Source: Pseudomonas tohonis
GTDB lineage: Bacteria; Pseudomonadota; Gammaproteobacteria; Pseudomonadales; Pseudomonadaceae
DNA: 64,000 nt
Reading direction: 5' to 3'
Assembly: GCF_012767755.2 (NCBI RefSeq)
Contig: NZ_AP023189.1
Span: 682,001 to 746,000, forward strand
The notes beneath the pieces are model-generated. The model saw nothing but the letters and a program-made list of their open reading frames with translations, was not told where the DNA came from and did no database searches. Shown one piece after another: positions 45,956-56,014 of the stretch. The translations under genes were made by a program, and so were the position numbers. Each line of letters opens with the position of its first letter. Positions within the stretch are counted from its first letter, which is position 1.

Positions 45956-46402
45956 ATGGCCGTGCATGCCGTAACCGCTGCCGATATCGATGAACTGGCC
46001 GAGCTCTTCTCCGGCTACCTGGATTTCTATGAAGTACCGCGGCCGCTGGGCGAGGTGCGCGATTTCCTCGGCGACCGCCTGGCGCGTGGCGACTCGGTGC
46101 TGTTCATCGCGCGTAGCCTGGAAGGCAGGGCGCAGGGCTTCGTGCAGCTCTATCCCTTCATCTCGTCCCTTGCCATGGCGCCCGCCTGGCTGCTCAGCGA
46201 CCTCTACGTCGCCCCGCATGCCCGCCGCCAGGGCGTGGGCGAAGACCTGATGAACGCCGCTCGCGCCCACGGCGAGGCCACCGGCGCCTGTGGCCTGCAG
46301 CTGGAGACGGCGAAGACCAACCTGGCCGGCCAGGCGCTCTACGAGCGCCTGGGCTATGTGCGCGACCAGGTGTACCTGACCTACTGGCTGAGCCTCGCCT
46401 GA
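45956..46402 (+). CDS. GNAT-family N-acetyltransferase
   Basis: A 148-aa acetyltransferase with the acetyl-CoA-binding motif A (D-L-Y-V-A-P-H-A-R-R-Q-G-V-G) near residue 83 and a C-terminal Y-E-R-L-G-Y. Substrate unknown. ATG 45956 preceded by GGAG; ATG 45944 is in frame but poorly placed. Confidence 0.88.
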   Translation: MAVHAVTAADIDELAELFSGYLDFYEVPRPLGEVRDFLGDRLARGDSVLFIARSLEGRAQGFVQLYPFISSLAMAPAWLLSDLYVAPHARRQGVGEDLMNAARAHGEATGACGLQLETAKTNLAGQALYERLGYVRDQVYLTYWLSLA

Positions 46403-46431
46403 GGCGGCCCACTGAAGAGAAGGAGTCGAGC

Positions 46432-46953
46432 GTGGACCATCTGGTATTGACGGTGATCGCCCCGGACCAGCCCGGGCTGGTGGAACGAGTCGCCCAGTGC
46501 ATCGCCGCCCATGGCGGCAACTGGCTGGAGAGCCGCATGTCGCGCATGGCCGGGCAGTTCGCCGGCATCCTGCGGGTGGCGGTGCCGGCGGAGGGGTATG
46601 ACGAGCTGGTGGAAGGGCTGCAAGGCCTGGCGGCCCATGGCATCCGCGTGATGCTGGCGGAGAGCGGCATCGAGCCGTCCTGCACCTGGAAGCCGATCCT
46701 CCTGGACCTGGTGGGCAATGACCGTCCCGGCATCGTCCGCGACATCACCCGCTTGCTGTCCGAGCAGGGGGTGAACGTGGAGAGCCTGGTCACCGAGGTG
46801 AAGCCGGCGCCCATGAGCAGCGAGCCGCTGTTCCATGCCGAGGCGGTGCTGGCGGTGCCGCTGACCCTGTCCCTCGATGTGCTGCAGAAGCGGCTGGAGG
46901 CCCTGGCCGACGACCTGATGGTGGAGCTGGACCTGCAATCGCAGGCGTCGTGA
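46432..46953 (+). CDS. Glycine cleavage regulator-like ACT protein (GcvR family)
   Basis: A 173-aa protein of two tandem ACT domains (~1-80 and ~90-170), with the A-P-D-Q-P-G-L-V and G-N-D-R-P-G-I-V ligand turns. E. coli GcvR binds GcvA and glycine to repress the glycine cleavage operon; Pseudomonas homologs are of this type. Start is GTG 46432 after AAGGAG. Confidence 0.85.
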   Translation: MDHLVLTVIAPDQPGLVERVAQCIAAHGGNWLESRMSRMAGQFAGILRVAVPAEGYDELVEGLQGLAAHGIRVMLAESGIEPSCTWKPILLDLVGNDRPGIVRDITRLLSEQGVNVESLVTEVKPAPMSSEPLFHAEAVLAVPLTLSLDVLQKRLEALADDLMVELDLQSQAS

Positions 46954-46980
46954 CGGCTATCCCCGGAAAACCTGGGCAAG

Positions 46981-47105
46981 CCTGTGGATAACCTGGGGAG
47001 CGCCGGCGCTGGAGCAGGGCCTGCGCGGCCCGGGGCGTTCTGGCTGAAAAACGAGCGGAATCAGCGGCTTGTGCACAATGCACGGGGACGGAGCTGTGGA
47101 TAAGC
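46981..47105 (-). repeat. Composite DnaA-box repeat, copy D (inverted)
   Basis: Read on the minus strand: exact DnaA box TTATCCACA (47095-47103), GTGCATTGTGCAC palindrome-like part, core CTGATTCCGCTCG-TTTTT, and a closing second exact box (46983-46991). Order of parts is as in the three copies at 5.9-8.9 kb, more diverged. Confidence 0.5.
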
Positions 47106-47166
47106 TCTGGAGCGTCGGCTGCAGGCCAGGCGTGGCGCTGCCTGCAGCCGATCGTACGTTTTCTGC

Positions 47167-48057
47167 TCAGCCGACGTTGCGGCGCAGGGTGAACCAGGCG
47201 TCGACGCTGTAGACCGCAAGGCCGGCCCAGATGAAGCAGAACGCCAGGAGCTTGCTCGGATCGAAGTGCTCGTCGAAGAGGAAGATCGCCTGCAGCATCA
47301 CCAGGGTCGGCGCCAGGTACTGGAGGAAGCCCAGCGTGGTGTAGGGCAGGTGGCGGGCGGCGGCGTTGAAGCACACCAGCGGCACCAGGGTGATGGGGCC
47401 GGCGGCGATCAGCCAGAAGGCCTCGGAGGTGCCCCAGAAGGCCACCTGGCTGGTCTGGGCCGCCGGGTGCAGGACCAGCCAGCCCAGCGCCAGGGGCAGC
47501 AGCAGCCAGGTTTCCACCACCAGGCCGGGCAGGGCGGCGACCGGTGCCTGCTTGCGGATCAGCCCATAGAAGCCGAAGGTCAGCGCCAGGGTCAGGGAGA
47601 CCCAGGGCAGGCTGCCCACCTGCCAGATCTGTTGTGCCACGCCGACCGCCGCCAGGGCCACCGCGATCCATTGCAGGCGGCGCAGGCGTTCGCCGAGCAG
47701 GAGCATGCCCAGCAACACGTTCACCAGCGGGTTGATGTAGTAGCCGAGGCTGGCTTCGAGCATGCGCCCGTTGTTCACCGCCCAGACATAGACCAGCCAG
47801 TTGGAGGCGATCAGTACGCCGCTGGCGGCGAGGATGCCGAAGCGCCTGGGGTTCTCGCGCAGTTCGCGCAGCCAGCCGGGGTGCTTCCAGACCAACAGCA
47901 GGAGCGCGCCGAACAGGGCGGACCAGATGGCGCGATGGACGATGATCTCCAGCGCCGGAACGGCCTGGATGGCTTTGAAGTAGATGGGGAAGAGGCCCCA
48001 GATGATGTAGGCGGTCAGGCCGAGGATGTACCCGCGACGCGGGTTGGCGGTGGCCAT
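47167..48057 (-). CDS. rarD: RarD, EamA-family transporter
   Basis: A 296-aa inner-membrane protein with ~10 helices, the RarD subfamily of EamA/DMT transporters: starts with the G-Y-I-L-G-L-T-A-Y-I-I-W-G-L-F-P-I-Y-F-K segment. Substrate unproven; named for chloramphenicol sensitivity. AAGGACCT precedes ATG 48057. Confidence 0.9.
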   Translation of the reverse strand: MATANPRRGYILGLTAYIIWGLFPIYFKAIQAVPALEIIVHRAIWSALFGALLLLVWKHPGWLRELRENPRRFGILAASGVLIASNWLVYVWAVNNGRMLEASLGYYINPLVNVLLGMLLLGERLRRLQWIAVALAAVGVAQQIWQVGSLPWVSLTLALTFGFYGLIRKQAPVAALPGLVVETWLLLPLALGWLVLHPAAQTSQVAFWGTSEAFWLIAAGPITLVPLVCFNAAARHLPYTTLGFLQYLAPTLVMLQAIFLFDEHFDPSKLLAFCFIWAGLAVYSVDAWFTLRRNVG

Positions 48058-48157
48058 GTAAGGTCCTTGCTTAGGTCGCTAACGAAAGGTCCGACATTCT
48101 AGAGGCCGCCCGGCCGACTTGTCTGTCTGCTCAGGATCTTCCCGCATGCCCCGGGCC

Positions 48158-48189
48158 ATTCCGGCGTAAGGATTACGTTACGCCGGAAT
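48158..48189. repeat. Perfect 12-bp inverted repeat
   Basis: ATTCCGGCGTAA, eight bases, TTACGCCGGAAT, between the kinase gene and rarD. REP-like; could also terminate the kinase transcript, though without a T-run. Confidence 0.65.
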
Positions 48190-48219
48190 TCCTGGGGCCC
48201 CTGCCGCATCGTCCGCGCG

Positions 48220-49194
48220 TCAGAACAGGCGCAGCGGCTCCTCGTCCATCGCCGCCAGTTGCTCGCGCAGGATCAGCACCTGGTCGCCCCAGTAACGCTC
48301 GCTGCCGAACCAGGGGAAGCTCATGGGGAAGGCGGGATCGTCCCAGCGCCGCGCCAGCCAGGCGCTGTAGTGCATCAGGCGCAGGGCGCGCAGGGCTTCG
48401 ATCAGCGGCAGTTCGCGCGGGTCGAAGTCGTGGAACTCCTGGTAGCCGTCCACCAGTTCGGAGAGCTGCGTCAGGCGCTCGTGGCGCTCGCCGGCGAGCA
48501 TCATCCACAGGTCCTGCACCGCCGGGCCCATGCGGCAGTCGTCGAGGTCGACCATGTGGAAGGTCTCGTCGCGGCACAGGAGGTTGCCGGGGTGGCAGTC
48601 GCCGTGCAGGCGGATGGCGGTGTAGCGCACCTCGCCGAAGCGCTGGTCGAGGCGCTTGAGCAGGTCGCGGGCTACCGACTCGTAGGCCGGGAGCAGGCTC
48701 CTGGGGATGAAGCCGCCCTCCAGCAGGGTGTGCAACGAGTCATGGCCGAACGCCTGGACGGTCTGGGTCTCGCGGTGCTCGAAGGGACGCACGGCACCGA
48801 CCGCGTGCAGGCGGCCGAGCAACTGGCCGAGGCGGTAGAGCTGGTCCATGTTGCCGGGCTCGGGCGCGCGGCCGCCGCGGCGGGGGAACAGGGCGAAGCG
48901 GAAGCCCGCGTGTTCGAACAGGGTTTCGCCGTCACGGGAGAGAGGTGCGACCACCGGCACTTCGTGCTCGGCGAGTTCGGCGCTGAAGGCGTGCTCCTCG
49001 CGGATCGCGGCGTCGGTCCAGCGCTGCGGCCGGTAGAACTTGGCGATAAGCGGCTGTTCGTCTTCGATGCCGACCTGGTAGACGCGGTTTTCGTAGCTGT
49101 TGAGGGCCAGCACGCGGGCGTCGCTGAGGTAGCCCAGGCCCTCCACGGCGTCGAGCACGAGATCGGGCGTCAGTTCGGCGAAGGGATGGGACAT
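48220..49194 (-). CDS. srkA: Stress-response kinase A-like protein (SrkA/YihE)
   Basis: A 324-aa APH-fold Ser/Thr kinase. Catalytic H-G-D-C-H-P-G-N-L-L (~203) and D-L-D-D metal motif (~220), plus N-S-Y-E-N-R-V-Y and the C-terminal M-S-F-P-W-F segment typical of YihE. In E. coli it counters stress-induced death. GGAGTCGCCC precedes ATG 49194. Confidence 0.88.
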   Translation of the reverse strand: MSHPFAELTPDLVLDAVEGLGYLSDARVLALNSYENRVYQVGIEDEQPLIAKFYRPQRWTDAAIREEHAFSAELAEHEVPVVAPLSRDGETLFEHAGFRFALFPRRGGRAPEPGNMDQLYRLGQLLGRLHAVGAVRPFEHRETQTVQAFGHDSLHTLLEGGFIPRSLLPAYESVARDLLKRLDQRFGEVRYTAIRLHGDCHPGNLLCRDETFHMVDLDDCRMGPAVQDLWMMLAGERHERLTQLSELVDGYQEFHDFDPRELPLIEALRALRLMHYSAWLARRWDDPAFPMSFPWFGSERYWGDQVLILREQLAAMDEEPLRLF

Positions 49195-49267
49195 GGGCGA
49201 CTCCGGTGGTTGGGCGGCAAGTCTAGCGCCTATGGCACCGGCGGGGCGGTCTATCGTACGTCGCTTC

Positions 49268-50032
49268 TCAGAGCGGGGTGCCGAGCAGCACCAGGCTGGG
49301 GGCGAACAGGGCGCGGGCCATGCTGCCCGCTCGCAAGCCATCGGCTTCGAGCTGGGCGGGTTCGGCCAGGGCGCAGAGGGTCTGGCCGTTGGCCAGGGCG
49401 ATGCGGACCTCGCTGGGGCCCTCGTCGTCGGGCAGGATCGCTTCGATGCGTCCTTCCAGGGCATTCATCTGTGGATCGGGCTGCACGCCGAGGGGCTGCA
49501 CGCTGAGCCAGCCGGCCTTCATCAGGGCGATCACGCCGCCGCCGGGGGTGAGTTCCAGCTTCTCGCTGCTGTCGTGGGTGATCTGCGCGCGCATGCGGGC
49601 GCCGCCAGGCAACTCGACGTCCACCAGGTCGTTGCGGCCCTGGGCCTGCACGGCGACGACCTTGCCGCTGAGCTGGTTGCGGGCGCTGGTACGCAGCATC
49701 AGGCGGCCCAGGCGCTCCAGGTCCTGCTCGCTCTCGGCGCTCTCCAGCAGGTGTGCCTGCAGGCTCTCCATGCGCTTGAACAGGGCCAGCAGGCGTTCGC
49801 CTTCGGCGGACAGGCGCGCGCCGCCACCGCCCTTGCCACCGACGCTGCGTTCGACCAGAGGCTTCTCGGAGAGGTTGTTGAGCTCGTCGATGGCGTCCCA
49901 CGCGGCCTTGTAGCTGAGCCCGGCCGCCTTCGCCGCACGCGTGATCGAGCCCTGGACGGCGATCTGCTCCAGCAGGGCCATGCGCTGCGGGCGGCGGGTC
50001 AGTTGCTGGGTCAGGGGCGTGAGCTGGCTCAT
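49268..50032 (-). CDS. modE: Molybdate-responsive regulator ModE
   Basis: A 254-aa protein. N-terminal LysR-like winged helix (~15-110: G-S-I-T-R-A-A-K-A-A-G-L-S-Y-K-A-A-W) and two C-terminal Mop/TOBE domains (~117-180, ~187-250) starting A-R-N-Q-L-S-G-K-V. It represses modABC in E. coli when molybdate is bound. modABC are not nearby in this window. Start at ATG 50032 gives normal length. Confidence 0.9.
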   Translation of the reverse strand: MSQLTPLTQQLTRRPQRMALLEQIAVQGSITRAAKAAGLSYKAAWDAIDELNNLSEKPLVERSVGGKGGGGARLSAEGERLLALFKRMESLQAHLLESAESEQDLERLGRLMLRTSARNQLSGKVVAVQAQGRNDLVDVELPGGARMRAQITHDSSEKLELTPGGGVIALMKAGWLSVQPLGVQPDPQMNALEGRIEAILPDDEGPSEVRIALANGQTLCALAEPAQLEADGLRAGSMARALFAPSLVLLGTPL

Positions 50033-50100
50033 GGTCGACGGCTGTTGCTGGACATGGCGCAGCAGGCTGAGTGAGTCGGGGGCGCCCGTCAAGCCATGCC

Positions 50101-50835
50101 TCAGGGCGGCGTGCCGGGCTTGGGCGTGCGCGCCAGGCAATAGATGTCGACCCGCTCGGCGCCTGCGCGCTTGAGCAGGTGGGCGAGGTATTGCGCGGTG
50201 GTTCCGGTGGTCAGCACGTCATCCACCAGCGCCAGGTGCAGCCCCTGCGGGCTGGCGTGCGGGGCCAGCTGGAAGGCGCCGCGCAGGTTGCGCTTGCGGG
50301 TGGCGGCGTCCAGGCCCTGCTGGGCAGGCGTGTCCCGTTGGCGCAGCAGCCAATCGTCGTGCGTCGGCACCCGCAGGCGGCGGCCGAGCCAGCCCGCCAG
50401 CATCTGCGCCTGGTTGAAGCCGCGCTGGCGCTGGCGGCGGGTTGCCAGCGGCACGGCCAGCAGGGCGTCGGGACGCGGCTCGCCGGTGCTTTGCGCGTGC
50501 TCGATGTGGCGCGCCAGGAGTTCCGCCAGCAAGCGGCCAAGGGGCCACTGGGCCTGGTGTTTGAAGCGGGTGATCAGGCTGTCCACCGGGAAGTCGTAGC
50601 GCCAGGGAATGCAGGCGGCATCGAAGGCGGGCGGGCGCTTCAGGCATTCGCCGCAGGTCAGGCCCCGGGCGGGCAGCGGTAGGGCGCAGACCCGGCAACG
50701 CCCGGCCAGCCAGGGCAGGTCCGCCTCGCAATCGGTGCAGATGGGCAGTTCGCAGCCATGCGCCCGTGTGCCACACAGCGCGCAGGTCGGGGCGGTTCGG
50801 ACGAGGTGGCGCAGCAGGTGGGCGAGCCGGTCCAT
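50101..50835 (-). CDS. ComF-family protein (phosphoribosyltransferase-like)
   Basis: A 244-aa protein. N-terminal Cys-rich zinc region with C-A-L-C, C-T-D-C, C-R-V-C, C-G-E-C pairs (residues ~18-63), then a PRTase domain with V-D-D-V-L-T-T-G-T-T near residue 205. Homologs are involved in DNA uptake/transformation in some bacteria; role in Pseudomonas is unproven. Confidence 0.9.
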   Translation of the reverse strand: MDRLAHLLRHLVRTAPTCALCGTRAHGCELPICTDCEADLPWLAGRCRVCALPLPARGLTCGECLKRPPAFDAACIPWRYDFPVDSLITRFKHQAQWPLGRLLAELLARHIEHAQSTGEPRPDALLAVPLATRRQRQRGFNQAQMLAGWLGRRLRVPTHDDWLLRQRDTPAQQGLDAATRKRNLRGAFQLAPHASPQGLHLALVDDVLTTGTTAQYLAHLLKRAGAERVDIYCLARTPKPGTPP

Positions 50836-50856
50836 GGCGCCCCTCCCTGGGCGAGG

Positions 50857-51150
50857 TCAGTGGATCAGCCAGCTCATGACGATCAGGCCGAGGAAAATGA
50901 GGATCAGGCCGCTGATGATGCCCTTTCGCAGCAATGCGCGTATGCCGCCGAAGAGCAGGAGCAGGCCGAGAATGAGTACGACGAAGCTGAAGATCGAGGC
51001 ATCCATCCCGATGGCTCGCGCCAGGCCCCTGAGGAAGTCGTCCATCGCCGCCCAGATGCCGCCGAGGACGGTTGAAAGCAGATCGACGATGAAGCGGATC
51101 ACCTTGCCGATCGCCTCGCCCAGCCAACTGAAGAAACCGTCGTTACCCAT
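50857..51150 (-). CDS. Small membrane protein, unknown function
   Basis: A 97-aa protein. Amphipathic helices in residues ~1-45, then two membrane helices (~52-68 and ~75-95) around a basic loop (R-A-L-L-R-K-G). No named family recognised. 21 bp before comF, same strand, so possibly co-transcribed. Confidence 0.7.
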   Translation of the reverse strand: MGNDGFFSWLGEAIGKVIRFIVDLLSTVLGGIWAAMDDFLRGLARAIGMDASIFSFVVLILGLLLLFGGIRALLRKGIISGLILIFLGLIVMSWLIH

Positions 51151-51232
51151 GCTCGTTCCTTATGCGTCATGACCGTCTGGGTGTTTGATCCAGGCGGCGC
51201 CCAAGGGTTCTGTGTGGTTGAAAAATAACCAG

Positions 51233-51264
51233 ATGTAAACCTGTGTCGAGTTTTTGGTTGACAG
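51233..51264. promoter_or_regulatory. BirA-like biotin operator upstream of bioB
   Basis: ATGTAAACC, 14 bases, GGTTGACAG: 8 of 9 and 7 of 9 matches to the bacterial BirA operator TTGTAAACC-N14-16-GGTTTACAA. It lies 105 bp before bioB. Biotin-dependent repression of the bio operon is expected. Confidence 0.75.
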
Positions 51265-51368
51265 CGTCATAGCCCAAAATCAAGATGCCCAACAGCCTGA
51301 ATTCCCGCGCTCGCCGTCGGGATTTCCCCCTACAAGAGGCGCGATCCACGCGTCGAAGGAAGCTCCCC

Positions 51369-52424
51369 ATGAGTGCAACCGTAGCCATCTCCACCCGCCA
51401 CGATTGGTCCCTCGCCGAAGTGCGGGCACTGTTCGAGCAACCTTTCAACGACCTGCTGTTCCAGGCGCAGACCGTGCACCGCGCGCACTTCGACCCGAAC
51501 CGCGTACAGGTCTCCACCCTGCTGTCGATCAAGACCGGCGCCTGCCCCGAAGACTGCAAGTACTGCCCGCAGTCCGGCCACTACAACACCGGCCTGGACA
51601 AGGAAAAACTGATGGAGGTGCAGAAGGTCCTGCAGGCGGCCGCCGAGGCCAAGGCCATCGGCTCGACGCGCTTCTGCATGGGGGCGGCCTGGAAGCACCC
51701 CTCCGCCAAGGACATGCCCTACGTGCTGGAGATGGTGAAGGGCGTGAAGAAGCTCGGCCTCGAGACCTGCATGACCCTCGGCCGCCTGGACCAGGAGCAG
51801 ACCCGCGCGCTGGCCGATGCTGGCCTGGACTACTACAACCACAACCTGGATACCTCGCCGGAGTTCTACGGCAACATCATCACCACCCGCACCTACGGCG
51901 AGCGCCTGCAGACCCTGGCCTACGTGCGCGAAGCGGGGATGAAGATCTGCTCCGGCGGCATCCTCGGCATGGGCGAGTCGGTGGACGACCGCGCCGGCCT
52001 GCTGATCCAGCTGGCCAACCTGCCGGAGCACCCGGAGTCGGTGCCGATCAACATGCTGGTCAAGGTCAAGGGCACGCCGCTGGCTGAGGAGAAAGACGTC
52101 GACCCGTTCGACTTCATCCGTACCCTGGCAGTGGCGCGGATCATGATGCCCAAGTCCCACGTGCGCCTCTCCGCCGGTCGCGAACAGATGAACGAACAGA
52201 TGCAGGCCCTGGCCTTCATGGCCGGCGCCAACTCGATCTTCTACGGCGAGAAGCTGCTGACCACCGCCAACCCCCAGGCGGACAAGGACATGCAGCTCTT
52301 CGCCCGCCTCGGCATCAAGCCCGAGGAACGCGAGGAACACGCCGACGAAGTGCACCAGGCCGCCATCGAGCAGGCCCTGGTGGAGCAGCGCGACTCCAAG
52401 CTGTTCTATAACGCTGCCGTTTGA
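51369..52424 (+). CDS. bioB: Biotin synthase
   Basis: A 351-aa radical-SAM enzyme inserting sulfur into dethiobiotin. Radical-SAM cluster C-P-E-D-C-K-Y-C near residue 58 and the later [10 protein letters not shown]. The first gene of bioBFHCD. I start at ATG 51369 (GAAGGAAG upstream) rather than the longer in-frame ATG at 51285. Confidence 0.96.
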   Translation: MSATVAISTRHDWSLAEVRALFEQPFNDLLFQAQTVHRAHFDPNRVQVSTLLSIKTGACPEDCKYCPQSGHYNTGLDKEKLMEVQKVLQAAAEAKAIGSTRFCMGAAWKHPSAKDMPYVLEMVKGVKKLGLETCMTLGRLDQEQTRALADAGLDYYNHNLDTSPEFYGNIITTRTYGERLQTLAYVREAGMKICSGGILGMGESVDDRAGLLIQLANLPEHPESVPINMLVKVKGTPLAEEKDVDPFDFIRTLAVARIMMPKSHVRLSAGREQMNEQMQALAFMAGANSIFYGEKLLTTANPQADKDMQLFARLGIKPEEREEHADEVHQAAIEQALVEQRDSKLFYNAAV

Positions 52425-52517
52425 AGGCAGCTCCAAGCCACAGGCTGCAAGCCACAAGCCGGGATGCGCTTCCGGCTTTCACTTGCAGCTTGCGGCTTGC
52501 CGCTTGGAACTGACGTT
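52425..52517. repeat. Large imperfect palindrome between bioB and bioF
   Basis: CCAAGCCACAGGCTGCAAGC repeats (from about 52431) pair with GCTTGCGGCTTGCCGCTTGG (to about 52507). This forms a ~75-nt hairpin typical of Pseudomonas GCTTGCAGCTTG repeats. It could reduce or separate bioF expression from bioB. Confidence 0.7.
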
Positions 52518-53699
52518 ATGCCCTTCGATCTCGCTTCCCGCCTCGCCGAGCGCCGCGCCGCCGATCTCCATCGCCAGCGTCCCCTGCTGGAAAGTCCCCA
52601 GGGGCCGGATGTGGTGGTGGACGGCCGGGCGATGCTGGCCTTCTGTTCGAACGACTACCTGGGCCTGGCCAACCACCCCGAGGTTATCGCCGCGCTGCGT
52701 GCCGGTGCCGAGCGCTGGGGTGCTGGCGGCGGTGCCTCGCACCTGGTCATCGGCCACAGCGGGCCGCACCACGAGCTGGAACTGGCCCTGGCCGAGTTCA
52801 CCGGGCGCCCGCGTGCGCTGCTGTTCTCCACCGGCTACATGGCCAACCTGGGTGCCGTCACCGCGCTGGTGGGCAAGGGCGGCAGCGTGCTGGAGGACCG
52901 CCTCAACCACGCGTCCCTGCTCGATGCCGGCCTGCTGTCGGGTGCGCGCTTCTCGCGCTACCTGCACAACGATGTGGCCAGCCTCGCCGCGCGCCTGGAG
53001 AAGGCCGAAGGCGACACGCTGGTCGTCACCGATGGCGTGTTCAGCATGGATGGCGATCTTGCCGACCTGCCCACGCTCTGCGCCAAGGCGCGGGAGCAGG
53101 GCGCCTGGGTGATGGTCGACGACGCCCATGGCTTCGGCCCTTTGGGGGCCACCGGTGGCGGCATCGTCGAGCACTTCGGCCTCGGCCTGGAGGATGTGCC
53201 CGTGCTGGTCGGCACCCTGGGCAAGGCCTTCGGCACCGCCGGTGCCTTCGTCGCGGGCAGTGAAGAACTGATCGAGACGCTGATCCAGTTCGCCCGCCCC
53301 TACATCTACACCACCAGCCAGCCGCCCGCCGTGGCCTGCGCCACCCTCAAGAGCCTGCAGCTCCTGCAGAAGGAGAGCTGGCGCCGAGAGCACCTGAACG
53401 GGCTGGTCCGGCGCTTCCGCGAGGGGGCCGCCGAGATCGGCCTGAGCCTGATGGACAGCCCCACGCCGATCCAGCCGATCCTGGTCGGCGACAGCGCCCG
53501 GGCCCTGCGCCTCGCCGCCCTGCTGCGCGAACGCGGCATCCTCGTCGGGGCCATCCGCCCGCCGACGGTGCCGGCCGGCAGCGCGCGCCTGCGGGTGACC
53601 TTCAGCGCCTCCCACAGCGAGGCCCAGCTGGAACTGTTGCTCCAGGCGTTGTCCGAAAGCTGGAACATTCTGGCTAAGGAAGGAAGAACCGATGCGTGA
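52518..53699 (+). CDS. bioF: 8-amino-7-oxononanoate synthase
   Basis: A 393-aa PLP enzyme joining pimeloyl-ACP and alanine. Y-M-A-N-L-G near residue 114, D-D-A-H-G-F-G near 206, and the PLP lysine in [11 protein letters not shown]. Overlaps bioH by 8 bp. ATG 52518. Confidence 0.95.
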   Translation: MPFDLASRLAERRAADLHRQRPLLESPQGPDVVVDGRAMLAFCSNDYLGLANHPEVIAALRAGAERWGAGGGASHLVIGHSGPHHELELALAEFTGRPRALLFSTGYMANLGAVTALVGKGGSVLEDRLNHASLLDAGLLSGARFSRYLHNDVASLAARLEKAEGDTLVVTDGVFSMDGDLADLPTLCAKAREQGAWVMVDDAHGFGPLGATGGGIVEHFGLGLEDVPVLVGTLGKAFGTAGAFVAGSEELIETLIQFARPYIYTTSQPPAVACATLKSLQLLQKESWRREHLNGLVRRFREGAAEIGLSLMDSPTPIQPILVGDSARALRLAALLRERGILVGAIRPPTVPAGSARLRVTFSASHSEAQLELLLQALSESWNILAKEGRTDA

Positions 53700-54417
53700 C
53701 CGACTGATCCTGCTGCCCGGCTGGGCGCTCGGCCCGGGTGCCCTGGAGCCGCTGCGCGATGCGCTGTCCGAGCGTGCGCCGCACCTGAACATCGAGATCG
53801 AGCCGCTGCCCGACCTCGCGCAGCCGGAGGCCTGGCTCGACGAGCTCGATGCGCGCCTGCCGAGCGATTGCTGGCTGGCGGGCTGGTCCCTCGGCGGGAT
53901 GCTGGCGGCGCAGCTGGCGGCACGGCGCGACGGGGCCTGCTTCGGGCTGATCGGGCTCGCCAGCAACCTGTGTTTCCGTGCCCGCGAGGATTGGCCGAGC
54001 GCGATGCCCGGCGATGTCTTCGCCGCATTCCACGAGGCCTTCGGTCTCGACCCCGAGCTGACCCTGAAGCGCTTCCGCCTGCTGGTGAGCCAGGGCGCCA
54101 AGGACCCGCGCACCCTGGTGCGGCAGCTGCAGGTCACCCAGCCGTCCACCCCGGTGGAGGTGCTCGAAGCCGGCCTGCAACTGCTGGCCGGGCTGGACAC
54201 CCGTGGCGCCCTGCGCGCCTACAGCGGCCCGCAACTGCACCTGTTCGCCGGGCGTGATGCGCTGGTGCCGGCCGGCGCCTGCCAGGCGTTGCTGGACTGG
54301 CTGCCGGATGTCGAGGCGACGGTGATCCGCGAAGCCAGCCATGGGCTGCCGGTGGAGTGTCCGGACGCGGTCGCCGAGGCCATGCTGGCGTTCATGTTCG
54401 AAGGTGAAGATGTCTGA
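53692..54417 (+). CDS. bioH: Pimeloyl-ACP methyl ester carboxylesterase
   Basis: A 241-aa alpha/beta hydrolase. Nucleophile in G-W-S-L-G-G (Ser ~77), acid and His (S-H-G-L-P) near the C-terminus. Short BioH-type protein releasing pimeloyl-ACP after BioC-initiated chain assembly. Overlaps both neighbours (8 bp each). Confidence 0.92.
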   Translation: MRDRLILLPGWALGPGALEPLRDALSERAPHLNIEIEPLPDLAQPEAWLDELDARLPSDCWLAGWSLGGMLAAQLAARRDGACFGLIGLASNLCFRAREDWPSAMPGDVFAAFHEAFGLDPELTLKRFRLLVSQGAKDPRTLVRQLQVTQPSTPVEVLEAGLQLLAGLDTRGALRAYSGPQLHLFAGRDALVPAGACQALLDWLPDVEATVIREASHGLPVECPDAVAEAMLAFMFEGEDV

Positions 54418-55240
54418 ATCCGTCGTCGTCCCGTCGCCCAGCCTTTCGGTGGAGGCACCGCCCCTGCCGGACAAGCGCCAGGTCGCGGCCTCCTTTTCCC
54501 GAGCGGCGGCCAGCTACGACAGCGTCGCCGAGCTGCAGCGTGCCGTCGGCGGTGCCCTGCTCGACAGCCTGCCCGATGGCTTCGTCCCCGAGCGCTGGCT
54601 CGACCTGGGTTGCGGCACCGGGCATTTCTCGCGCGTGCTGGCGGAGCGCTTCCCCACGGCCGACGGCCTGGCGCTGGATATCGCCGAAGGCATGCTGCAA
54701 CACGCCCGCCCACTGGGCGGGGCCAGCCACTTCGCCGCCGGCGACGCCGAGCGCCTGCCTCTTGTGGACGGTTGCCTGGACCTGGTGTTCAGCAGCCTGG
54801 CGGTGCAGTGGTGCGGTGATTTCGCGGCGGTGCTGAGCGAGGCGCGGCGAGTGTTGCGGCCGAACGGCCTGCTGGTCTTCAGCAGCCTGTGCGTCGGCAC
54901 TCTGCAGGAGTTGCGCGACAGCTGGCAGGAGGTGGACGGCTTCGTTCACGTCAACCGCTTCCGTGAGTTCGGCCGCTATCAGGCGCTGTGTGCGGGCAGT
55001 GGCCTGCGCCCGTTGGTTCTGGAGCGCCGTCCTCGCGTGCTGCATTTCCCCGACCTGCGCAGCCTGACCCATGAGCTCAAGGCGCTGGGCGCGCACAACC
55101 TCAATCCCGGGCGCCCCGGTGGCCTGACCGGCAGGGCGCGCATGCTCGCCCTGATCGAAGCCTACGAACGTCGGCGCGATGCCGCCGGCCTGCCCGTCAC
55201 CTACCAGGTCGTCCACGGCCTCTTGCGCAAGGAGCCCTGA
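54410..55240 (+). CDS. bioC: Malonyl-ACP O-methyltransferase
   Basis: A 276-aa SAM methyltransferase. F-S-R-A-A-x-S-Y-D near residue 29, [10 protein letters not shown] (SAM site) ~67, and the [11 protein letters not shown] segment. Methylates malonyl-ACP to start biotin-side pimelate synthesis. I start at ATG 54410 inside the end of bioH. Confidence 0.95.
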   Translation: MSESVVVPSPSLSVEAPPLPDKRQVAASFSRAAASYDSVAELQRAVGGALLDSLPDGFVPERWLDLGCGTGHFSRVLAERFPTADGLALDIAEGMLQHARPLGGASHFAAGDAERLPLVDGCLDLVFSSLAVQWCGDFAAVLSEARRVLRPNGLLVFSSLCVGTLQELRDSWQEVDGFVHVNRFREFGRYQALCAGSGLRPLVLERRPRVLHFPDLRSLTHELKALGAHNLNPGRPGGLTGRARMLALIEAYERRRDAAGLPVTYQVVHGLLRKEP

Positions 55241-55924
55241 ATGAGCGCGGCCTTCTTCATCGCCGGCACCGACACCGAGATCGGCAAGACCACGGTGGCC
55301 GCGGGCTTGCTGCACGCCGCCCGCCTGGCCGGGCTGTCCACCGCGGCGAGCAAGCCGGTGGCGTCCGGCTGTGTTCCGACCCCCGCCGGCCTGCGCAACG
55401 AGGACGCCCTGGCACTGCTGGGCGAGTGCTCGCTGCCGCTGGCCTATGAGGAGGTCAACCCGCTGGCCTTCGCGCCCGCCATCGCACCGCACCTGGCCGC
55501 GCGCGAGGTCGGTGTCGAGCTGGACCTGTCCGCGCTGGAAGGCCCGGTGCGGCGGGTCATCGACAAGGGGGCGGACTTCACCCTGGTCGAGGGCGCCGGT
55601 GGCTGGAGGGTGCCGCTGGCCGGCGGCGCAAGTCTTTCTGACCTGCCGATCGCCCTGGGCCTGCCGGTGATCCTGGTGGTGGGCGTGCGCCTCGGCTGCA
55701 TCAACCATGCGGTGCTCAGTGCCGAGGCGATCCTGCGTGATGACCTGCCGCTGGCCGGCTGGGTGGCGAACCTGGTGGACCCGGCGACCTCGCGCCTGGA
55801 AGAGAACCTCGCCACCCTGGCGGAGCGGCTTCCGGCTCCGTGCCTGGGGCGTATCCCCCGCCTGGCGGCCCCGACGCCCGCGGCCGTTGCGGCCTGCCTG
55901 GACCTGGCCCCTCTGGCGCTATAA
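55241..55924 (+). CDS. bioD: Dethiobiotin synthetase
   Basis: A 227-aa ATP-dependent ligase. P-loop G-T-D-T-E-I-G-K-T-T (~9-18), K-P-V-A-S-G, and E-G-A-G-G-W. Starts directly after the bioC stop. Last biotin gene. Confidence 0.95.
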   Translation: MSAAFFIAGTDTEIGKTTVAAGLLHAARLAGLSTAASKPVASGCVPTPAGLRNEDALALLGECSLPLAYEEVNPLAFAPAIAPHLAAREVGVELDLSALEGPVRRVIDKGADFTLVEGAGGWRVPLAGGASLSDLPIALGLPVILVVGVRLGCINHAVLSAEAILRDDLPLAGWVANLVDPATSRLEENLATLAERLPAPCLGRIPRLAAPTPAAVAACLDLAPLAL

Positions 55925-56014
55925 GCAGAACGGCGTCCATAGCCTTTTGTTTGTACGTTTTTTAGACGTTTTCTGCTTCAATTACGGCGTTGATCTCTTG
56001 TTTCGAGGTTGGTG

